From positions 1-35,151 of the forward strand of contig MGKQ01000005.1 of assembly GCA_001795735.1 (NCBI GenBank): a DNA stretch of 35,151 nt. The letters are read 5' to 3'. The DNA is from Candidatus Yanofskybacteria bacterium RIFCSPLOWO2_02_FULL_41_13 (GTDB lineage Bacteria; Patescibacteriota; Minisyncoccia; 2-02-FULL-40-12; GWA2-44-9). Made by a program: the position numbers and the translations under genes. Position 1 is the first letter of the stretch, and the number at the start of each line of letters is the position of its first letter. This document shows, one piece after another, positions 31,480 through 35,151 of this stretch. The notes under the pieces were generated by a model. It saw nothing but the letters and a program-made list of their open reading frames with translations. It searched no databases and was not told where the DNA came from.

Positions 31480-32142
31480 ATGCCTTACGTTCCGAGTAAA
31501 AAAACAGACGGCAAATCTACTGACCGCGAGGTTATTGATGGTGCGGTAGAATGTCTGGCCAATGAGGTGGTTTCGAAAATTTCGGACAATCTTTCCCTTC
31601 TCATTCAGTACAAGCTTGCTTTCATGGATGTCGCGAAGTCACTTTATTTTACGTCTTGTGGAATCGGCATTAACAAAAGGGTTGAATTGGCGCAAGCAAT
31701 TCGTGATGTCGGTGCCGAGTATGATTATGAGGGTGCGTACTTAGGAGAGCTTAACTATGCGATTACCAGATTTATTCAGCGTGTCCCACAGCTTCTTGTT
31801 GCGAAAAAAAAGTGGAAGGATGAGTTGCGTTACTGGGTCTATGCACGGACTGTTGCAGCACTCATTTACGCCGCGCGACATACGGAACATTTTGGTACAG
31901 GCATTGATGGCGTTTTTGAGGATATCAAAGATGAGTATAAGCGTCGTGTAAATCCAGCTTATGAAGCAGCTCAGATTCTCAAGAACGGCGACTGCTATGA
32001 TACGCCGTACTACACTCGGCTAATCGAACTCGTTGATGAGGCTGGAACGCTGATTGGCCATCAAGAAGTTATGCTAAAACGAAGTGACACTACGCTTCAT
32101 CAAGACCTGCTCGATTTTAGTGTTGTAGTAAAAAAGAAGTAG
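31480..32142 (+). CDS. Orphan 220-aa protein between two tRNA genes
   Basis: No family recognised with confidence. The protein (MPYVPSKKTDG...) is soluble and mainly helical, with no signal or TM. It contains a Tyr-rich middle (GAEYDYEGAYLGELNYAITRF) and His/Asp-rich ends (LIGHQEVMLKRSDTTLHQD). It has a clear Shine-Dalgarno (AGGAG) and a TTGACA promoter, and codon use looks less AT-biased than its neighbours. Position between tRNA-Arg and tRNA-Pro, each a common integration site, suggests acquisition. No integrase or direct repeat is visible. Confidence 0.75.
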   Translation: MPYVPSKKTDGKSTDREVIDGAVECLANEVVSKISDNLSLLIQYKLAFMDVAKSLYFTSCGIGINKRVELAQAIRDVGAEYDYEGAYLGELNYAITRFIQRVPQLLVAKKKWKDELRYWVYARTVAALIYAARHTEHFGTGIDGVFEDIKDEYKRRVNPAYEAAQILKNGDCYDTPYYTRLIELVDEAGTLIGHQEVMLKRSDTTLHQDLLDFSVVVKKK

Positions 32143-32170
32143 GGGACTTTTTTTTACGATCACAGGTATC

Positions 32171-32193
32171 AGCCTCACATATCGTGGGGCTTT
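32171..32193 (+). terminator. Terminator of the orphan gene
   Basis: AGCCTCAC-ATATC-GTGGGGCT (8 bp, one T-G pair) followed by TTT, 28 nt after the stop. Confidence 0.7.
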
Positions 32194-32213
32194 TAAAATG
32201 GTAAAATTTGAGC

Positions 32214-32219
32214 TATAAT
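32214..32219 (+). promoter_or_regulatory. tRNA-Pro promoter -10
   Basis: A perfect TATAAT, 13 nt before the tRNA. A weak -35 (TTTTAA) lies 17 nt upstream. Confidence 0.55.
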
Positions 32220-32232
32220 TAGTAGTTATTAT

Positions 32233-32306
32233 CGGGGTGGCGTATGATGGTGGTACGACTGCTTTGGGAGCAGTTAGACCGAGTTCGATTCTCGGCACCC
32301 CGACCA
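32233..32306 (+). tRNA. tRNA-Pro (TGG)
   Basis: 74 nt, acceptor CGGGGTG/CACCCCG, anticodon arm ACTGC-TTTGGGA-GCAGT (anticodon TGG), T-loop GTTCGATTC, CCA encoded. The minus-strand ORF 32074-32307 here is the well-known spurious peptide made by translating tRNA-Pro antisense. Confidence 0.95.
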
Positions 32307-32386
32307 ATCAAAACTTAGCGATTTTTTGGAGTGCTGGCCATCAGGGAATGGGGTCATCAATTACAGAGGAATAATAATTTAATAAA

Positions 32387-32776
32387 ATGGACAATAAATT
32401 ATTTCAAGTTTCAATAAAAGGATTGATCATTAAGGAAAATAAAATCTTACTTCTGCACGAAAAGAAGGATACTTGGGACTTGCCAGGCGGGAGATTGCAA
32501 CATGGAGAAAGTTTCGAACAAACACTAGAGAGAGAGTGTGAAGAGGAAATGGGAGTAAAATGTGAAGTATTAGACAAACAGCCCACTTTTTCTTGGATTG
32601 CCGAGGATAGCATTGGGAATTGGCGGGTTATGCTTTGTTTTCGTATAAAACTGGAACATTTTAATTTTCGATACTCAGATGAATGCATTGGATACGATTT
32701 TTTTAATAAATCTACCATTAATACCATTAACGTTGTTCCGCAGATAAAACGGCTAAAAGAATTTTTGCAATCTTAG
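32387..32776 (+). CDS. Nudix hydrolase
   Basis: 129 aa. Complete Nudix box GGRLQHGESFEQTLERECEE plus EMG, matching Gx5Ex7REUxEExGU, so Mg-dependent hydrolysis of a nucleoside diphosphate-X is expected. The N-terminus (FQVSIKGLIIKENKILLLHE) and WDLPGG are typical. Substrate not predictable (MutT-like or ADP-ribose/NDP-sugar). ATG 32387 gives the usual start; no strong ribosome site. Downstream 122-bp gap holds the TraB-gene promoter. Confidence 0.92.
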   Translation: MDNKLFQVSIKGLIIKENKILLLHEKKDTWDLPGGRLQHGESFEQTLERECEEEMGVKCEVLDKQPTFSWIAEDSIGNWRVMLCFRIKLEHFNFRYSDECIGYDFFNKSTINTINVVPQIKRLKEFLQS

Positions 32777-32823
32777 AGGCCCAATATAGCCGTTCCAACT
32801 TCCTCCCATAAAGCCGACAGAAT

Positions 32824-32852
32824 TTGACATAATTTATTATATTTGATATAAT
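32824..32852 (+). promoter_or_regulatory. Perfect sigma-70 consensus promoter
   Basis: TTGACA (32824-32829), 17-nt spacer, TATAAT (32847-32852), with extended TGa before the -10. All twelve hexamer bases match. AGGAGG (32888-32893) lies 5 nt before the ATG at 32899. Confidence 0.85.
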
Positions 32853-32898
32853 ATACACAATCTTGAGCTCTTGAACAATTTGATAAAAGGAGGCGCGG

Positions 32899-33846
32899 AT
32901 GGAAGAAAAGAAAATGGGCTTGATGAAGTGCCTGTTTGTGCTGTTTGCTGGGGGAGTAATTTTTCTACTCCTGTTGGCCATTTACCCCTTTTGGCTATTG
33001 TTTGCGAAGGTGACGAATCTCATCGGTGTGAAGGGCATTCGTAACACAAGCGGGAAGCTTCAAACCCCTGTGGTGTTTTACGAACATTCTGTCACGAAGA
33101 GAATTGTTGCTTTTGTAGCAGTAATTCATATCGCTGAACCGGCATATTACGCCGCCATTCAAGAGCTCATCGATTCACTCAAAGGCTATAAGATTCTCTT
33201 TGAGGCGACAGGCAAACTATCTCCACAAGAGGAGCAGGCTCTGACCCAAAAAGAGAAAGATATCTCGAGTCAATTTGACTTCATCTTCGACCTGATGAAA
33301 AAAATCAATGAGCTCATGTCGCTTCAGTACCAGAAAGACGGATTGACCTACTCTGCCTCGTGGATTAATACCGACATGAGGTTGTATGATCTGATTCGGG
33401 CATTTGCCCAACAGGACATCTCTCTTATAAAGAAAGGTAGGGACATCGACGACCCGTTCACAGAGGAATTTGGGCAGACCGTCGCGAGATGGTTCATCAA
33501 TAAACTCTTCAGCCGATTCATTCCAGTTGGAGTTGTTCTGTCCGTCGTCGCCTTCTTCTCGAGAGACAAGAGGGTGGCAAAACGGTTAATCCTAGATGCT
33601 CGTAACGAAATAGCTTTTCAGGGTATAAACGAGTACTTGAAGGACAGCGACATCGTGACGATTTGGGGAGCGGCGCATCTGTCTGGTATCGAGAAATGCC
33701 TCAAGAAGAGTGGGTTCAGAGAAGTTCGACGAGAGTGGTTCACGGCCTACACGGTTCGTGACTACTCGCTTTTCGATGCCATCAAAAAGGGCATGCGCGC
33801 TACCAAAGAAGCGGCAAGTGCTGCAACCGCGCTCAAAAAGGACTAA
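32899..33846 (+). CDS. TraB/PrgY-family membrane protein
   Basis: 315 aa. N-terminal TM (about 12-36, LFVLFAGGVIFLLLLAIYPFW). The TraB-domain pattern follows: VAVIHIAEPAYY near the N-terminus and the C-terminal IWGAAHLSGIEKCL (GxxHxxGI), the two conserved His stretches of the TraB/PrgY/Tiki fold. A second hydrophobic segment (FIPVGVVLSVVAFF) lies near residue 210. Family members are putative metal-dependent proteases, some degrading peptide pheromones; function here unknown. Codon use is richer in G/C third positions than in neighbouring genes, and translation uses a full AGGAGG site, which suggests horizontal acquisition. Confidence 0.82.
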   Translation: MEEKKMGLMKCLFVLFAGGVIFLLLLAIYPFWLLFAKVTNLIGVKGIRNTSGKLQTPVVFYEHSVTKRIVAFVAVIHIAEPAYYAAIQELIDSLKGYKILFEATGKLSPQEEQALTQKEKDISSQFDFIFDLMKKINELMSLQYQKDGLTYSASWINTDMRLYDLIRAFAQQDISLIKKGRDIDDPFTEEFGQTVARWFINKLFSRFIPVGVVLSVVAFFSRDKRVAKRLILDARNEIAFQGINEYLKDSDIVTIWGAAHLSGIEKCLKKSGFREVRREWFTAYTVRDYSLFDAIKKGMRATKEAASAATALKKD

Positions 33847-33851
33847 CGTCC

Positions 33852-33886
33852 AGCGGTGGTGATCTCGTGATTGCCACCGCTTTTAA
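33852..33886 (+). terminator. Terminator of the TraB-family gene
   Basis: AGCGGTGG ... CCACCGCT (8 bp) followed by TTTTAATTTTT, 6 nt after the stop. The rest of the gap to 34017 shows no gene. Confidence 0.85.
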
Positions 33887-34017
33887 TTTTTCTAAAGAAC
33901 AAACAATTGAAATAAATCTGTTTTTAATATATTATTTCTTTATTCCTACTTATCCCGATATTATTGCGTTCACTCAAAATGGGTTCGCACTAAATTCAGG
34001 ATACGCGACAAGAAATT

Positions 34018-34046
34018 AAAAACTAGACATGTTGTGTCTAGTTTTT
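34018..34046. terminator. Terminator of the CAP-domain gene
   Basis: AAAAACTAGACA-TGTTG-TGTCTAGTTTTT (12 bp), symmetrical, 20 nt beyond the minus-strand stop at 34066. Confidence 0.85.
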
Positions 34047-34065
34047 AATTTGATGAAGGGATATC

Positions 34066-34983
34066 TTAGAAAATAGAGGCGTTGATGTATACGTCTGCGG
34101 CGGAGACTATGATTCCCAAAAGAAAGATGTTTATGTGGACTAAAGATTTGAGTGCCATATGCCGGCTTCGGCCGAATAGGAAGATAGCCATAACTGATAT
34201 AAGAGCCATGGCAAAACTGTAAAATACAAACGCTAGGTTAGTAGAAGAGACTAAATTACTTATCTCTATTCCCTTGCTGGAACTCACCATTATTGGTTTT
34301 CTTACCGGCATTACAGATTCATCAGTTGAAACGGCCTGAACTGGTTCGGAAGTACTTTCTGCTGCCGCCACTGCTTGTGAAGCTGGTGTAATTGAAGGTA
34401 ACTGAGCTATAGCAGTTTGAGTCGGTTGATTAACAGCGACAGGTCCTGTTTTGGTTGGTAGACCAAACATTTGAACGACAACGATTCCTTCACGGCCATT
34501 AATATTTGCTTTTCCCACGGCTATCCCTATATCCTGATATTTAGTATTTAAAAGATTAGCTCGATGGGATGGTGAATTAAACCAGGCATTGACCGTGTCT
34601 TTGGCGGTAAAAAATCCTATTGCTAAATTTTCGCCGGCGACGCCATAGGTATAGTTAGACTTTTTGATCCAGAACCAAGGCGTAACTCCAGAGGGGCTGA
34701 CATGGGCAAAATAATTATTTTTAACCATGTCGTTCAGTTTTGCGTTGGCGGCTGAATCAAGCTGAAAACTGGCTTTTAATGGAGTAAGGTTGTTGTTAGC
34801 CCGGACTTCGTTCGTAATAGATATAACTTCGCGGGAGTTAAATAAAGGAGCTTGCTCAAGAATTGTGGCAAGAGGAAATGTTGAATGGGGGAGTATTATT
34901 TTAACAAAAACAAGCAGAGCTATGTTCCAGAATAGTATATATCCTCCAAGTGGATGCAGGTGTTTTTTTATAGTATTTATCAT
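34066..34983 (-). CDS. CAP/SCP-domain membrane protein
   Basis: 305 aa. N-terminal TM (about 13-32), then a CAP domain (about 45-180): NEVRANNNLTPLK, NYFAHVSP (His), GENLA (Glu), AWFNSPSHRANLLN (His) and YQDIGIAV, with the usual His/Glu cavity residues. A Thr/Ser/Pro/Val-rich linker follows, then two C-terminal TM helices (about 245-270 and 278-300). CAP proteins bind sterols, lipids or polysaccharide and their bacterial YkwD-type members are mostly uncharacterised. The domain faces outward between membrane anchors. The -10 TATAAT (extended TGG) lies ~50 nt upstream. Confidence 0.9.
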   Translation of the reverse strand: MINTIKKHLHPLGGYILFWNIALLVFVKIILPHSTFPLATILEQAPLFNSREVISITNEVRANNNLTPLKASFQLDSAANAKLNDMVKNNYFAHVSPSGVTPWFWIKKSNYTYGVAGENLAIGFFTAKDTVNAWFNSPSHRANLLNTKYQDIGIAVGKANINGREGIVVVQMFGLPTKTGPVAVNQPTQTAIAQLPSITPASQAVAAAESTSEPVQAVSTDESVMPVRKPIMVSSSKGIEISNLVSSTNLAFVFYSFAMALISVMAIFLFGRSRHMALKSLVHINIFLLGIIVSAADVYINASIF

Positions 34984-35034
34984 TAGATGGGGCTTAGATA
35001 CATCAAATTACCAAGACTACCTCTATTATACCAT

Positions 35035-35043
35035 ATTTTCGAT
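35035..35043 (-). promoter_or_regulatory. Extended -10 promoter of the CAP gene
   Basis: On the minus strand TGG-TATAAT (35043-35035); the -35 (TTTTAA) is poor. The start codon is 51 nt downstream. Confidence 0.55.
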
Positions 35044-35070
35044 TATTTTACTAATGGTTAAAAAGTACAT

Positions 35071-35151
35071 TCAACCTGCAAGTGCAACACTAAAGGCTTC
35101 TAATGGGGTTAAATAGTTAAGTCTTTTTCTGGGTCTAGTATTAAGCTTGTA
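35071..35151 (-). mobile_element. IS30-family transposase, C-terminal end (cut by window)
   Basis: The minus strand reads YKLNTRPRKRLNYLTPLEAF and SVALAG then TGA. This is the conserved IS30 transposase tail (LNxRPRKRLxYxTPxE.F). It is too short for the ORF track. The gene continues beyond base 35151. The IS end would lie within 35041-35070, but a terminal repeat cannot be confirmed from one end alone. Confidence 0.82.

Noticed and set aside
32074-32307. Minus-strand ORF (MVGVPRIELGLTAPKAVVPP...)
   Set aside because: Antisense translation of tRNA-Pro; a well-known annotation artefact.
1-35151. CRISPR array, rRNA, replication origin, prophage
   Set aside because: No regularly spaced direct repeats, rRNA sequence, DnaA-box cluster or phage structural genes were seen.

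Overview
This AT-rich (GC roughly 40%), compact bacterial segment looks like a chromosome piece from a Candidate Phyla Radiation (Patescibacteria, Parcubacteria-like) organism. The case rests on several traits. There are giant surface proteins that fuse enzymes to a VirB2/TrbC-like (T4SS pilin-type) two-helix membrane module. Dispersed A-rich 'aaaatcaaaatgcaaaatgac' repeats intrude into genes. Many murein-active and surface enzymes sit among few biosynthetic genes. Many promoters place the -10 box only 6 nt before the start codon, which suggests leaderless mRNAs. No 16S rRNA or other marker is present, so the assignment is inference.

Layout: 1-3.9 kb (+) carries the end of a peptidoglycan-binding surface protein, two membrane/secreted proteins (one with a PEGA domain), a small membrane protein, a pterin-4a-carbinolamine dehydratase and a membrane-anchored cupredoxin. 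A 23-bp perfect inverted repeat separates these from 4.0-12.2 kb (-), a two-gene operon for two giant surface proteins (1078 and 1657 aa). Both share an N-terminal NHPRHQHAHW-TM anchor, TIG domains and the pilin-like hairpin, but carry different enzyme domains (M15-like and subtilase). 12.4-17.7 kb has a coiled-coil lytic transglycosylase, a REP-associated tyrosine transposase with REP palindromes around and inside it, a lycopene-cyclase-domain protein, a second transglycosylase-like protein, a 10-Cys mini-protein and a DUF5317-like membrane protein. 17.8-21.0 kb carries mnmA, a small hypothetical gene and gpmI.

21.0-24.1 kb is the most unusual part. Two inverted ~200-nt copies of a structured RNA-like element (identical loop blocks, compensatory stem changes) flank a 121-aa orphan gene. 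Next comes a highly structured leader upstream of rny (RNase Y), then a GC-rich antisense-strand ncRNA candidate with its own promoter and a terminator shared with rny. HU, a patatin-like protein, an FAD oxidoreductase and a trypsin-like lipoprotein follow.

28.0-35.2 kb has a frameshifted HTH/LAGLIDADG-like gene, three tRNAs (Gly-TCC, Arg-TCT, Pro-TGG), a class A penicillin-binding protein, an orphan gene between two tRNAs, a Nudix hydrolase, a TraB-family membrane protein with a perfect consensus promoter, a CAP/SCP-domain membrane protein and the end of an IS30-family transposase cut by the window edge.

Functionally the window is dominated by cell-envelope construction and remodelling (PBP1, two transglycosylases, M15-like, peptidoglycan binding) and exported surface proteins, with housekeeping genes (mnmA, gpmI, rny, HU, tRNAs) between. 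Nearly every convergent gene pair shares one bidirectional hairpin terminator.
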